NCBI GenBank assembly: GCA_947259335.1
Contig: CAMYMQ010000143.1
Span: 1-38,880 of the forward strand
DNA: 38,880 nt
Direction: 5' to 3'
Source of the DNA: an uncultured Alphaproteobacteria bacterium
GTDB lineage: Bacteria > Pseudomonadota > Alphaproteobacteria > Bin65
Made by a program: the position numbers and the translations under genes
Notes under the pieces: generated by a model
The model's input: the letters and a program-made list of their open reading frames with translations, nothing else
What the model was told of the DNA's origin: nothing
The model's database searches: none
In this document: piece after piece, positions 16,286-23,677 of the stretch
Layout of the letters: each line of letters opens with the position of its first letter
Numbering within the stretch: position 1 is the first letter of the stretch

Positions 16286-17046
16286 TTCCCCGCCTCCAGC
16301 GCCAGCGATTCCTGCCGCGCCTTAGGCTTTGGCGCGAACAGGTCCGGCTGCGCGGCGGCCTTCTCGATCCGCTCGCAGGCCAGGTCGAAGAACTTGGCGT
16401 CCCGCTCGATGCCGACGAACCGCCGCCCCAGTTTCAGGCACCCCACGCCGGTCGTGCCCGAGCCCATGAACGGGTCGAGTACCAGGTCGCCGGGATTGGT
16501 GTAGAGCGAAACCAGATCAGCCATGAGCGGCACCGGCTTCTCGGTCGGGTGGCCGCCGTAGCGGCCCACGTTCACCGGGTGCGTGAACACCCCGCGACGC
16601 CCCCCCCCGTTCCATTTGCGATGACCCGGCCCGCACCAGCAGGTGACCGCGCACTCGAACCCGCGCGCCGCCCCTTGTCCGTTGAAGCGCGGGGCGGCGT
16701 CCGGCTTCACCCAGGCGAGCGTGGTATCCCACTTCGCACCGGCGTCCTGCAGAACGTCGCGCCAGGCCCGCACGCCCTCGGCCAGGCAGAACAGAACCGC
16801 CCATCCGCGCGCCGCATCGACGACCGCGCGGGCCACCTCGGCGCGCCCGGCGTTGATGCCCTCGAAGACCAAGTCGTCGATCATCTCGCGCCCGTCCGTG
16901 CGCTTGATGCGCCCGATGGCCTTGTGCAGTTCGTCCTCGTAGGGCGGGTCCGAGATCACATGGTCGACCGGCCCCAGCCCACCCATGACCTCCAGGCAGT
17001 CGCCGTGGTACAGCGTCGCCGCGCCGATGGTGACCGCCCCACTTAT
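16282..17046 (-). CDS. DNA amino-methyltransferase (DPPY type), start codon unclear
   Basis: About 254 residues. Motif IV is VISDPPYED, followed by WVKPDAAP, GGHPTEKPVPLMADL and motif I DPFMGSGTTGVGCLKLGRRF, the beta-class order. It probably methylates adenine (or cytosine N4). The run of nine G (16600-16608) is in frame and encodes NGGGRRG. No ATG, GTG or TTG lies before motif IV in this frame: the first candidates are ATA at 17046, which overlaps the primase stop as ATAA, and ATC at 17028. I give the ATA as a provisional start. Either a rare start is used or the N-terminus carries an error. The gene is embedded in the primase operon. Confidence 0.75.
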   Translation of the reverse strand: MSGAVTIGAATLYHGDCLEVMGGLGPVDHVISDPPYEDELHKAIGRIKRTDGREMIDDLVFEGINAGRAEVARAVVDAARGWAVLFCLAEGVRAWRDVLQDAGAKWDTTLAWVKPDAAPRFNGQGAARGFECAVTCWCGPGHRKWNGGGRRGVFTHPVNVGRYGGHPTEKPVPLMADLVSLYTNPGDLVLDPFMGSGTTGVGCLKLGRRFVGIERDAKFFDLACERIEKAAAQPDLFAPKPKARQESLALEAGK

Positions 17047-18044
17047 GAGCCCACCTTCCCGGCGCTCGCGCGCAGCATGTCGTTGAAATCCATCCCCGGC
17101 GTGGGCCGCGCCACCCGCACCCGGCGGCCATGGCCCGCGTGGAACCCGACCGCCTTGGCCAGCGTCTTTTCCAGCGCGCCCTGATCGCCGTCCGCGTCCA
17201 CGCACAGCACCAGGTCCTTGACGACCGGCGGCAGGTCGAGCGCCGCCATGTTTCCCAGGCTCCCCGCCGCCCACACCGACATCCCGGTCGCCAGCATCAC
17301 CGACAGCGCGGTCTCGATCCCTTCCGCCACGCCCAGCTTCGGCGCGGCGGGGCACAGCCGGATGGCCCCGCCCCACACCGCGCCCGCCATTTTCTTCGGG
17401 CTGCTCACCCGCGCCTTGCCCGACCCGTCCGGCAGCAGGAACGTCCGGTGGATGCCGGAAACCCGCCGCTGCCCGTCCTGCACCGCCGCCACCATGGCCG
17501 GGAACACCAGACCCGTATCGGCGTGCCGCAGACCGGGGTGGTAGCGCAGCGTCGGCGGAACGCCGCCAAGGGCCTCGGCCTCGATCCCGCGCGCGCGCAA
17601 ATAGGTTTCGACCAGAGTGCCCGCCGCCGCGCGGCTTTCCGCCCACACGCCGCGCGCCCAGGCGATCCGGTCCTCCTTCTCGCGGTCGATGTCTTCGCGC
17701 TTGGGCCGCGCGATGGGCTTGGCCTTGGGTCGCGTGCGGCCTTGCGCGTCCGGCTGCATCCCGGCGCGCACGGCCAGGTCCTCGACCGCCTCCGTGAACG
17801 ACATGCCGAACCGCTCGCGCACCCAGTCGATGGCGTCGCCGTGCCATCCGCACCCGAAACAATGCGCGAATCCCTTGTCCTCGTTGACCGAGAACGACGG
17901 CGTCTTCTCCGAATGGAACGGGCAGCAGCCCCAGAACTCGCGCCCCCGCCGCTTCAGCGCCACGTCCGCGCCGACCAGATCGACCAGCCCGGTGCGCGCC
18001 CGCACCTCGTCCAGGAACCGCTCGTCGAACCGGCCTACCGTCAT
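17043..18044 (-). CDS. DNA primase (CHC2 zinc finger plus Toprim)
   Basis: A 333-residue primase. Residues 41-65 give the CHC2 zinc-binding domain (C41, H44, C62, C65 in CPFHSEKTPSF and HCFGCGWHGD). A Toprim domain follows near residues 220-290, with the acidic VAEGIETALS and LVLCVDADGD motifs that hold magnesium. It lays RNA primers for phage DNA replication. ATG 18044 has GGAGG upstream and overlaps the stop of the C5-methyltransferase gene. It lacks the DnaB-binding C-terminus of bacterial DnaG; the separate P4-type helicase downstream presumably supplies the helicase. Confidence 0.93.
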   Translation of the reverse strand: MTVGRFDERFLDEVRARTGLVDLVGADVALKRRGREFWGCCPFHSEKTPSFSVNEDKGFAHCFGCGWHGDAIDWVRERFGMSFTEAVEDLAVRAGMQPDAQGRTRPKAKPIARPKREDIDREKEDRIAWARGVWAESRAAAGTLVETYLRARGIEAEALGGVPPTLRYHPGLRHADTGLVFPAMVAAVQDGQRRVSGIHRTFLLPDGSGKARVSSPKKMAGAVWGGAIRLCPAAPKLGVAEGIETALSVMLATGMSVWAAGSLGNMAALDLPPVVKDLVLCVDADGDQGALEKTLAKAVGFHAGHGRRVRVARPTPGMDFNDMLRASAGKVGS

Positions 18045-18688
18045 TCCGCCGCCTCCTGCATTGCATGGCGGCCCCACTGCTCGGCCATGGCCGCCGCAAT
18101 GCCGGGGAAAAACTTGCTGCGGATTTTCCATCGATCTGGACTGGGTGGAGCCCTGTGAACCTCGTCCCTTGCGGTCGTGCCATCGAGCGTTCCGGTGGGC
18201 TGTAGCTTGGGCAATCCGCGCAGCCACAGACATGTGCGCTTTTTCACATTGTCAGGCCCATCAGGATCGGTACCGAACTGCCAGGGCTGAACTGATTGTG
18301 TGAACGGTTGATAATTCGCGATCCGGGTTTTCGCGTGCTTGTGCATCACCGGATTTTCAAGCCCGACTCGTGGGACGCTGCAGTTCCAGAGGTGTGAGAA
18401 AAGGGCCGCGCCAGTATCCAGTTCCGCCCACATCTCATCCAGAGTGCGCCCCGGTGGCGGAGAAGACAGCCATCGGACTCCGCTGTTGCATAGCCGCGTG
18501 CATGGCGGGTGCGCGACCATGAGCAAATCCCAGGAGTCCATTTCCAGCACATCCCTGACATCGGCCTGAATATGCCGATTGCTGGCGTCATCGGACGGCA
18601 GTAGATCGCAGGACCATGCGTCATGGCCGCGCTCAAGAAATGCGTTGCGGACAACCCCGGAAGTTTCACAGCCGATCAGCACCTTCAT
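18041..18688 (-). CDS. C5-cytosine methyltransferase-like phage protein
   Basis: A 215-residue protein starting MKVLIGCETSGVVRNAFLER. The opening is the SAM-binding motif (I) of this class; DLLMVAHPPCTRLCNSGVRW carries a Pro-Cys motif like motif IV of C5 methyltransferases, and VGLENPVMHK matches the ENP motif. It is much shorter than bacterial Dcm-type enzymes (300-400 residues) and has no clear target-recognition domain, as is usual for this phage-borne group. Whether it methylates cytosine or makes another base change is not known to me. Its base composition is AT-richer than its neighbours, hinting at separate acquisition. The start follows GGAGG. Confidence 0.75.
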   Translation of the reverse strand: MKVLIGCETSGVVRNAFLERGHDAWSCDLLPSDDASNRHIQADVRDVLEMDSWDLLMVAHPPCTRLCNSGVRWLSSPPPGRTLDEMWAELDTGAALFSHLWNCSVPRVGLENPVMHKHAKTRIANYQPFTQSVQPWQFGTDPDGPDNVKKRTCLWLRGLPKLQPTGTLDGTTARDEVHRAPPSPDRWKIRSKFFPGIAAAMAEQWGRHAMQEAAE

Positions 18689-19071
18689 TCCGCCGCCTCC
18701 CCGATCCACTCGTGAACGGCGCGGATACCTTCGCCGGTTTCGCGCTCGATGGTGGCCGCGACCTGCGTCAAAAGCCCCAGGGGCGACGCGGCGGGCGCGA
18801 AGGAATCGACCCCCTCGCGGCCCAGATGGCTGTCCAGGTCCGCCGCCGAATATCCGGCCTGCAGAAGCAGCGACAACAGCACGCAGGCGTCGTCCATGAT
18901 GGCGTCCATGGCGCTGCCGGTTTTCAGGCCCTTGACGAACGCCTCGCGCACCGCGCCCGCGCGGTCGAAGCCGACCGAAAGCACCCATTCCTGGCCCTGC
19001 CACTCGACGGTCTCGCTGATCTTCATGCGCCGGTTCGGCAGCCGGTCGCGGCGCGGCCATTCATCGGTCAT
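18685..19071 (-). CDS. TSCPD-domain-like protein
   Basis: A 128-residue protein. After an N-terminal strand region (VEWQGQEWVLSVGFDRAGAV) comes REAFVKGLKTGSAMDAIMDDACVLLSLLLQ and a SHLGRE motif, resembling the C-terminal TSCPD domain of class II ribonucleotide reductases and its free-standing phage relatives. It may bind nucleotides or help regulate nucleotide supply; no catalytic residues are evident. The start at ATG 19071 overlaps the upstream gene; the frame's ATG 19086 is possible but lacks a good ribosome site. It overlaps the next gene as ATGA. Confidence 0.65.
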   Translation of the reverse strand: MTDEWPRRDRLPNRRMKISETVEWQGQEWVLSVGFDRAGAVREAFVKGLKTGSAMDAIMDDACVLLSLLLQAGYSAADLDSHLGREGVDSFAPAASPLGLLTQVAATIERETGEGIRAVHEWIGEAAE

Positions 19072-19366
19072 GGCCGTCCCCTTCAAGGGCGACCAGCGCG
19101 CCCGCCAGGTAGTTGATGCCGCCCAGGATTTCCGCCCGCGCGCGGGCTGTATCGCCCGCCTGCGCGAACCGGGCGGCCTCCTGGGCTTTCTTCTGCGCCT
19201 GTCCCAGCGGGAACCCGACGCCGACCATGGCCGTGATCGCCATCATCGGCTGGCGCTCGAACGGCTTGCCGGACGCATGCCGGTCCCGGCCCTTGCCTTC
19301 GGCGGCCTCCGTCAGCGCGGCCTGCAGAACGGCGGCCAGCGTCTCGTATCCTGCGGGCGCGCTCAT
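19061..19366 (-). CDS. Small phage protein, DUF5664-like helical fold
   Basis: A 101-residue mostly helical protein starting MSAPAGYETLAAVLQAALTE. The middle EAARFAQAGDTARARAEILG and GGINYLAGALVALEGD resemble small helical phage proteins related to DUF5664, sometimes placed near dNTP pyrophosphohydrolases. I see no metal-binding motif, so an enzyme role is not supported. The ATG overlaps the stop of the CII-like gene. Confidence 0.55.
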   Translation of the reverse strand: MSAPAGYETLAAVLQAALTEAAEGKGRDRHASGKPFERQPMMAITAMVGVGFPLGQAQKKAQEAARFAQAGDTARARAEILGGINYLAGALVALEGDGHDR

Positions 19367-19875
19367 TCGTCGCCCTCCCGCTCAACCGCCTCCAGGGCCT
19401 TGTCGATCCGCGCCAGCACCTCCATGGCTTCGGCCACTTCGCGGCGAAGCTCCATGGACCGGACCTCGTCCGCCGTGATGGTGCCGCCGTGCGCGAACGC
19501 CTCGCCCAGCTTGCCGATGGCCTCGCCCGCTTCCTTGGCCAGCGCGCCCAGGTGCTCGACCCATTGCGCGTCGCCCGTCGTCGGCGGCTTGGGGATCAGC
19601 AGATATCCCTGCAGGTCCGCCATGGCGCGGGTGACCATCGGGCACCCGGCGTCGGCCTCCAGGTCGGCGACCACGTCGATGGGCGCGAACATGGCTTCGT
19701 GCGCACGCCCGTAGCGCCCGATGCGCTGGTAATCGACCCGCGTGATGGACGCCGCCGATTCCTGCCCCCCGACCGCCTTGGTCAGCCGCCGGAACGCGGC
19801 CTTGAGCGCCATGTATGAGCAGGCCGGGAAGGCCCGGCCCAAGGAATCCGATTGTGAATTGTGATGCCCGCTCAT
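19363..19875 (-). CDS. CII-like phage regulatory protein
   Basis: A 170-residue protein. Residues 22-75 (MALKAAFRRLTKAVGGQESA, ITRVDYQRIGRYG, PIDVVADLEADAGCPMVTRA) look like a helix-turn-helix region followed by the 'dedicated to phage decision' pattern seen in CII/Cro-adjacent regulators of alphaproteobacterial prophages. The C-terminal half (GEAIGKLGEAFAHGGTITAD onward) is a long helix. GGGGGAG lies before ATG 19875. It is the third gene of the leftward operon. I infer a role in the lysis-lysogeny decision; direct family assignment is not certain. Confidence 0.55.
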   Translation of the reverse strand: MSGHHNSQSDSLGRAFPACSYMALKAAFRRLTKAVGGQESAASITRVDYQRIGRYGRAHEAMFAPIDVVADLEADAGCPMVTRAMADLQGYLLIPKPPTTGDAQWVEHLGALAKEAGEAIGKLGEAFAHGGTITADEVRSMELRREVAEAMEVLARIDKALEAVEREGDE

Positions 19876-20141
19876 GCGTAAACTCCCCCGGCTTGCGCGC
19901 TGCGCGCCGACCCGGTCCATGCCATGCTGGGACCATGGAAAAGCTCGCCGGTAGATTGGAAACACTGGCCGCGCTCTGTAAGCAGAAGCTGCTGGCCGAC
20001 CCGCACCACCCGCGTGCGAAGCGCCTTGCGCGGGACCTTGCGATGTTCCGGGCCGCCCAAAGGACGGGCGACCGCATATCCCGCCAGAACCGGGCACCCG
20101 CGCCAGAGGGTGCAGAAGGAAAGGAGGATCGGTGACATCAT
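19872..20141 (-). CDS. Small hypothetical protein between cro and the CII-like gene
   Basis: An 89-residue frame. Its ATG overlaps the stop of the cro-like gene (ATGA) and its own stop overlaps the next ATG in the same way, which is strong evidence for a coupled gene. The protein (MMSPILLSFCTLWRGCPVLA at the start) has a short hydrophobic N-terminus and a basic remainder, with no known motif. A competing frame on the plus strand (19935-20135, 66 residues, starting MEKLAGRLETLAALCKQK) looks equally protein-like by composition, so only one of the two is likely real. Confidence 0.45.
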   Translation of the reverse strand: MMSPILLSFCTLWRGCPVLAGYAVARPLGGPEHRKVPRKALRTRVVRVGQQLLLTERGQCFQSTGELFHGPSMAWTGSARSAQAGGVYA

Positions 20142-20347
20142 CCGCCCTCCGCCACCTTCGGAAGGTCGAAGAAGTCGTTCGGCAGGACCTCTCCGTTGGT
20201 TCCTTCGATGATCTTTTCCATGACCTGATGTGTCGGGGCGCGGTTGTCGGCGATGATCCGGGCAATGGTCGATTGCGGCACGCCGATTCGTCTGGCGAAC
20301 CAGGCTTTGCTGCGTTCTTCCTTTTTGAGCCAATCTTCGAGCCGCAT
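20138..20347 (-). CDS. Cro-like helix-turn-helix regulator
   Basis: A 69-residue protein starting MRLEDWLKKEERSKAWFARR. IGVPQSTIARIIADNRAPTH is a Cro/CI-type helix-turn-helix with the DNA-reading helix at PQSTIARI. It is transcribed divergently from the CI repressor gene, from the promoter at 20381-20409, where Cro sits in lambda-like phages. It would repress the CI promoter and push the phage to lytic growth. The size is near lambda Cro (66 residues). Confidence 0.8.
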   Translation of the reverse strand: MRLEDWLKKEERSKAWFARRIGVPQSTIARIIADNRAPTHQVMEKIIEGTNGEVLPNDFFDLPKVAEGG

Positions 20348-20380
20348 ACCGAAACCCTTTCTCGTCAACAGTCTTGGCTT

Positions 20381-20424
20381 AAGAAAGAGCAATATCGCTC
20401 TTTTGTCAAGAGCGATGTCGCTTG
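20381..20424 (-). promoter_or_regulatory. Leftward early promoter (PR-like) with two operators
   Basis: Minus-strand TTGACA (20404-20409) is 17 bases from TTTCTT (20381-20386). The spacer holds a near-palindrome, GAGCAATATCGCTC (20387-20400); a weaker copy, GAGCGATGTCGCTT (20410-20423), lies just upstream of the -35. The two are 23 bp apart. The same layout recurs at 21586-21628. Likely bound by CI and Cro, driving cro and the replication genes. Confidence 0.75.
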
Positions 20425-20443
20425 GTGCGTGCGGGCCTGAAAT

Positions 20444-20457
20444 GAGCGATATTGCGC
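20444..20457. promoter_or_regulatory. Third operator copy before the repressor gene
   Basis: GAGCGATATTGCGC matches the operator consensus GAGCGATATTGCTC at 12 of 14 positions. It lies 34 bp from the second operator and 18 bases before the GTG start of the repressor gene, so occupancy here would give negative autoregulation, as OR3 does in lambda. Confidence 0.6.
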
Positions 20458-20474
20458 GTAAAGGAGTTTTGATC

Positions 20475-21236
20475 GTGGCGAAGGAAGCAGAGCAGACCGC
20501 TCGCAAGAGGGTCGAAAAGGCAATGAAAATAACCGGCTGGAAGCCTTCACGGCTGGCCAAGGAGGCTGGTATTGCCGTTTCGACTTTAACTCGATTCCTC
20601 TACCGCGATCCCGGATATACCCTTAGCCTACCAACACTTTCCAAGATTGATGAAGCCGTCCGTTTGTATTTGGACCGGCAGCCGTTTTCACCGCAGACTA
20701 TTCAATGGCGGCTTGAATACTTCGGCGATGCCGGTGCTGCGCTGGAGCCCACAAATTCCGACATCATCACCATCCACGTGCGCGGCGCGGTGCAGGCCGG
20801 GCACTGGGCCGAGGCCATGGAATGGCCGGTCGACGACTGGCAGAAGGTTTCCCTCCCGCGCCCGGACGGCCACCGCAGCTACTTCGGCCTGCGCGTGCGC
20901 GGCCCCTCCATGAACCAGGTCTACCCCGACGGCACGATTCTGGTCTGCGTGCCGTTCCACGACTACGACCACGGGCTGGAGGACGGCGACCACGTCATCG
21001 TTCAGCGCTGGCAGTCCGGCCAGGTCGAGGCCACGGTGAAGGAGCTTCGCCACGGCCCGGAAGGCGCGGTCTGGCTCTGGCCGCGATCCGATCACCCGGA
21101 ACACCAGACCCCCATCACCTTGCCGCGCAACGGCCAGGACCACCCGGAATACGACGGCACCGATGAAATCCGGGTGGTCGCGGTCGTCGTCGCGGACTAC
21201 CGCGTCCGCAACCGCAAGGGGGCGGGCGATGGCTGA
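20475..21236 (+). CDS. CI-type phage repressor with S24/LexA self-cleavage domain
   Basis: A 253-residue repressor. AAAGGAG eight bases before GTG 20475 decides the start; an earlier ATG at 20442 would include the operator. Residues 20-50 form the helix-turn-helix (KPSRLAKEAGIAVSTLTRFL). The C-terminal S24 peptidase domain has an Ala-Gly cleavage site (A108-G109 in VQAGHW), catalytic S145 (GPSMNQ) and K189 (TVKEL), the Ser-Lys spacing being like lambda CI. RecA-stimulated cleavage after DNA damage should induce the prophage. It is divergent from cro. Confidence 0.92.
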   Translation: MAKEAEQTARKRVEKAMKITGWKPSRLAKEAGIAVSTLTRFLYRDPGYTLSLPTLSKIDEAVRLYLDRQPFSPQTIQWRLEYFGDAGAALEPTNSDIITIHVRGAVQAGHWAEAMEWPVDDWQKVSLPRPDGHRSYFGLRVRGPSMNQVYPDGTILVCVPFHDYDHGLEDGDHVIVQRWQSGQVEATVKELRHGPEGAVWLWPRSDHPEHQTPITLPRNGQDHPEYDGTDEIRVVAVVVADYRVRNRKGAGDG

Positions 21237-21522
21237 CGACGAGGACGACATCGGCTGGGACGACATCGCCGCCGCCAGGGCCGCGCCGAAACAGCGCGGC
21301 CTTCCGCTCGTCTACCACCGCCCGCTGATCATCCCCATCCTGCGCATCGCCGGGTGGGCGGCGCTGTTGGCCGCGCCCGTGGCCGTCGCCGCCCTGGGAC
21401 GGCCCGGAATCTGGCTGGCCGTCGCATCCATGGGCGGGGCCGTTGGATGCCTCGCCAGCGCCGAGGGACTGGCCCTCCTGGCCGACATCCGCGACGAACT
21501 CGCCGAGCGCCGCCGCAAGTAA
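21229..21522 (+). CDS. Small two-helix membrane protein co-transcribed with the repressor
   Basis: A 97-residue protein whose ATG overlaps the repressor stop (ATGGCTGA). The N-terminus is acidic (ADDEDDIGWDD), followed by two hydrophobic segments at about residues 30-52 and 55-75 (ILRIAGWAALLAAPVAVAAL and WLAVASMGGAVGCLASAEG) and a basic end. Because it would be made in the lysogen with the repressor, a role in superinfection exclusion or host surface change is plausible, by analogy with rex-like and immunity membrane genes. No family was recognised. Confidence 0.7.
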   Translation: MADDEDDIGWDDIAAARAAPKQRGLPLVYHRPLIIPILRIAGWAALLAAPVAVAALGRPGIWLAVASMGGAVGCLASAEGLALLADIRDELAERRRK

Positions 21523-21585
21523 CCCTAAAAACACCGCCTCGACCGTAGCGCCATGACAGGCGCGAATTTGCCGCGCCTGAAAATA

Positions 21586-21628
21586 GAGCGATATTGCTCT
21601 TGACAAAGTTGCGATATTGCTCTTTCCT
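21586..21628 (+). promoter_or_regulatory. Rightward early promoter (PL-like) with two operators
   Basis: TTGACA (21600-21605), 17-bp spacer, TTTCCT (21623-21628). The operator copy TTGCGATATTGCTC (21609-21622) lies in the spacer and the perfect consensus GAGCGATATTGCTC (21586-21599) lies just upstream of the -35, again 23 bp apart. The layout is the same as at 20381-20424. It should drive the rightward operon from 21658 to the integrase. A short GC hairpin (21558-21578) just upstream has no T-run. Confidence 0.75.
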
Positions 21629-21657
21629 TCGAAGCGTCAAACGGACGGAGGCTAGCA

Positions 21658-21858
21658 ATGCTCACTAATCACATCACCCGCCCCGAGGCCCCGAGCCACG
21701 GTCGCGTTCAGGAAATGGCCAAGGTCATCGCCGACACCGCCCGCGAAAAGGGCGAGGTCACCCGCCGCGATCTTCTCGCCAAGGGCTTCACCCCCGCCGA
21801 GATCGACCGCCTCGGCGACCGCGCCATGGCCGCCAGCCGAGCGGGTGGCGCGCAATGA
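21658..21858 (+). CDS. Small early protein of unknown function
   Basis: A 66-residue protein starting MLTNHITRPEAPSHGRVQEM, with GGAGG ten bases upstream. It contains KGEVTRRDLLAKGFTPAEID, which reads like a small winged-helix or DNA-binding module (helix, turn, helix-like). It is the first gene of the rightward early operon. Its function is unknown; many early phage proteins of this size take over host processes. Confidence 0.65.
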   Translation: MLTNHITRPEAPSHGRVQEMAKVIADTAREKGEVTRRDLLAKGFTPAEIDRLGDRAMAASRAGGAQ

Positions 21859-21992
21859 CCCGCCCCACCATCCCCGCACCCGTTCTCGCCCGCTGGCGCG
21901 CCGACGCCCGGCGGGTCGTGACCGACCCGTCCTCAACCGAAAGCCTCCGCCGCCTGGCGTGGGCCTTCCTCAGGCAATGGGGTTTTTCATGA
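21855..21992 (+). CDS. 45-residue early phage protein
   Basis: Starts at an ATG overlapping the previous stop (ATGA) and its own stop overlaps the next start in the same way, so it is a coupled small gene. The protein (MTRPTIPAPVLARWRADARR at the start, ending RQWGFS) is basic and helical. No motif is seen. Confidence 0.5.
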   Translation: MTRPTIPAPVLARWRADARRVVTDPSSTESLRRLAWAFLRQWGFS

Positions 21993-22381
21993 CCGACAAT
22001 CCCAAGGCGGCGGATGGGCGCTCACTGCCCACCGCCTTCACTTTTGGCCAGTTCCTGCAGCTTCTCGAAGACGGCGAGTTCCACGGCGAACTCTCCGACG
22101 CCCTGCAGGAGATCAACGCCAAGCTCTCGCAGTACGTCCTCGACTACGGCGGCAAGCCCAAGGGTAAGCTGACCATCACCGTCGATTTCACCCTCGACAA
22201 GGGCGTCTTCGAGATCACGGGCGACTACACCGTGAAGCTGCCCAAGGCCCCGCGCGGCAAGACCGTCGCATGGTCCACCGCCGAGAACCGCTTCACTCCC
22301 CAGAACCCCAAACAGATGCAGTTGTTCGGCGTGCGCGACGTGACGCCCGCCGCCGAAGCCGCGCCCGTGCGCAACGTCTGA
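21989..22381 (+). CDS. Early phage protein of unknown function
   Basis: A 130-residue protein starting MTDNPKAADGRSLPTAFTFG. It combines a helical N-terminus (FLQLLEDGEFHGELSDALQE) with beta strands (KGKLTITVDFTLDKGVFEIT) and a Gln-rich end. The ATG overlaps the previous stop. It precedes a DUF2303 gene, as seen in other alphaproteobacterial prophages where this pair is common. No activity is known to me. Confidence 0.65.
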   Translation: MTDNPKAADGRSLPTAFTFGQFLQLLEDGEFHGELSDALQEINAKLSQYVLDYGGKPKGKLTITVDFTLDKGVFEITGDYTVKLPKAPRGKTVAWSTAENRFTPQNPKQMQLFGVRDVTPAAEAAPVRNV

Positions 22382-22406
22382 CGCAGCCCAACGAAAGGAG
22401 TTTTCC

Positions 22407-23402
22407 ATGCCCGATACCGAAACCCAGCGCCCCGACCGGCCCGACACCGTGGCCGACGCGGTCGCCCGCATCGTCCGCGATCACATCCGCCCCGAGGTGG
22501 TGACCGTCAAGGGCCAGAAGGGCGGCCCGGACACCGAGGTTCTCGTCCTGCCGGACGGCCACGGCGGCCTTAAGGCCCACCCGGTCAAACCGTTCCTCGA
22601 TCCCTACCGCGACAAGCCCGAGCGCCGCCAGGGCACCGCCAGGCTGACCGACCTGGACAGCCTGATCGGCCACGTGACCCGCTTTAAGGACGCGGGCTCG
22701 GCGCTGTTCGCCATCGACAACCGGGGCGCGGCGGCCATCGTCGCGGTCATCGACTATCACCCGGAAGGGGCCGAGAGCGACCCGCGCTTCGGCACCCACC
22801 GCGCTCGCTACGACTTCCCCCTTTCCGACGAATGGAAGGCATGGCGCGGCGTCGATGGCCAAGCCCTCGATCAGATCGACTTCGCCGAGTTCCTGGAGGA
22901 CCGCATCGTCGATGTCATGGCCCCGCCCCAGTTCCTCACCGCGCGGGCCGACCCCAACGCCCCCAAGGAGGAAGAACCGGACGAGGACGCCGACAAGCGG
23001 CTTCTCGATCTGGTCTCCAAGATCGGCGGCAAGGTCTGCGGTCCCTCTCGCCTGATGGAACTGGCCAAGGGCCTGCGCATCCACGACCAGCAGACGGTCA
23101 AGGAGGTGGTCAATACCACCACCGGCGAGGTGCAAATCCAGTTCGAGACCGAGCACCGCGACTCCGAAGGCAAGCCGATCCAGGTCCCGAACCTGTTCCT
23201 GCTGGCCATCCCGGTGTTCCACAACGGCCCGCTCTACCGCGTGCCGGTGCGGCTGCGCTACCGGCTCCGCGCCGGGCGCATCACCTGGAGCCTGCAGATG
23301 CACCGCCCCGATCTGGTGCAAGACCACGCCTTCGACGAAGCCTGCAAGCGGGCCGCCGGGGAAACCGGCCTGCCGCTCTACTTCGGCCAGCCGGAGGAAT
23401 AA
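22407..23402 (+). CDS. DUF2303 (YfdQ-like) phage protein
   Basis: A 331-residue protein with AAGGAG before ATG 22407. The LDSLIGHVTRFKDAGSALFA segment, IVAVIDYHPEGAE, the FAEFLEDRIVDVM helix and the C-terminal RLRYRLRAGRITWSLQMHRP are features of the DUF2303 family, a common early gene of temperate phages including E. coli YfdQ. Its role is unproven; position before SSB and the exonuclease suggests DNA metabolism or recombination. Confidence 0.85.
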   Translation: MPDTETQRPDRPDTVADAVARIVRDHIRPEVVTVKGQKGGPDTEVLVLPDGHGGLKAHPVKPFLDPYRDKPERRQGTARLTDLDSLIGHVTRFKDAGSALFAIDNRGAAAIVAVIDYHPEGAESDPRFGTHRARYDFPLSDEWKAWRGVDGQALDQIDFAEFLEDRIVDVMAPPQFLTARADPNAPKEEEPDEDADKRLLDLVSKIGGKVCGPSRLMELAKGLRIHDQQTVKEVVNTTTGEVQIQFETEHRDSEGKPIQVPNLFLLAIPVFHNGPLYRVPVRLRYRLRAGRITWSLQMHRPDLVQDHAFDEACKRAAGETGLPLYFGQPEE

Positions 23403-23452
23403 GCCATGCACGGGGAAATGCAAATCTGCCAACCCAAGAGCGGAGGGGATGA

Positions 23453-23677
23453 ATGACCCATCTTCCCCTCCCCGGCGCGGCTGAACGCCACAACCTCGAC
23501 GCCAACCGGCTCTACCCGGAAGAGCAGGCCCTGCTCGCCGCCGTGCGCCGATGGTTCCGCTACCGCACCCCGGAAAACCTTCGCCGCGTCGTGCTCGCCG
23601 CCAGGGACTGGATCAGGGCCGAGCACCGCCGGGAAGACGGCCACAACCCGCAAACTGAAAGGAGGGCGCTGCAATGA
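23453..23677 (+). CDS. Small phage protein of unknown function
   Basis: A 74-residue protein starting MTHLPLPGAAERHNLDANRL, after GGAGGGG. It contains PEEQALLAAVRRWFRYRTPE and RAEHRREDGHNPQ, a helical basic protein with no known motif. A 16-codon frame (23406-23456) between the DUF2303 gene and this one could be a leader or noise. Its stop overlaps the next ATG. Confidence 0.6.
   Translation: MTHLPLPGAAERHNLDANRLYPEEQALLAAVRRWFRYRTPENLRRVVLAARDWIRAEHRREDGHNPQTERRALQ

Noticed and set aside
19935-20135. 66-residue plus-strand frame MEKLAGRLETLAALCKQK within the leftward operon
   Set aside because: It looks protein-like by codon use, but the minus-strand frame over the same DNA is coupled by ATGA overlaps at both ends. 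I cannot exclude it.
23406-23456. 16-codon frame MHGEMQICQPKSGGDE after the DUF2303 gene
   Set aside because: Too short to judge; it may be spacer. It overlaps the next start as ATGA, so a leader role remains possible.
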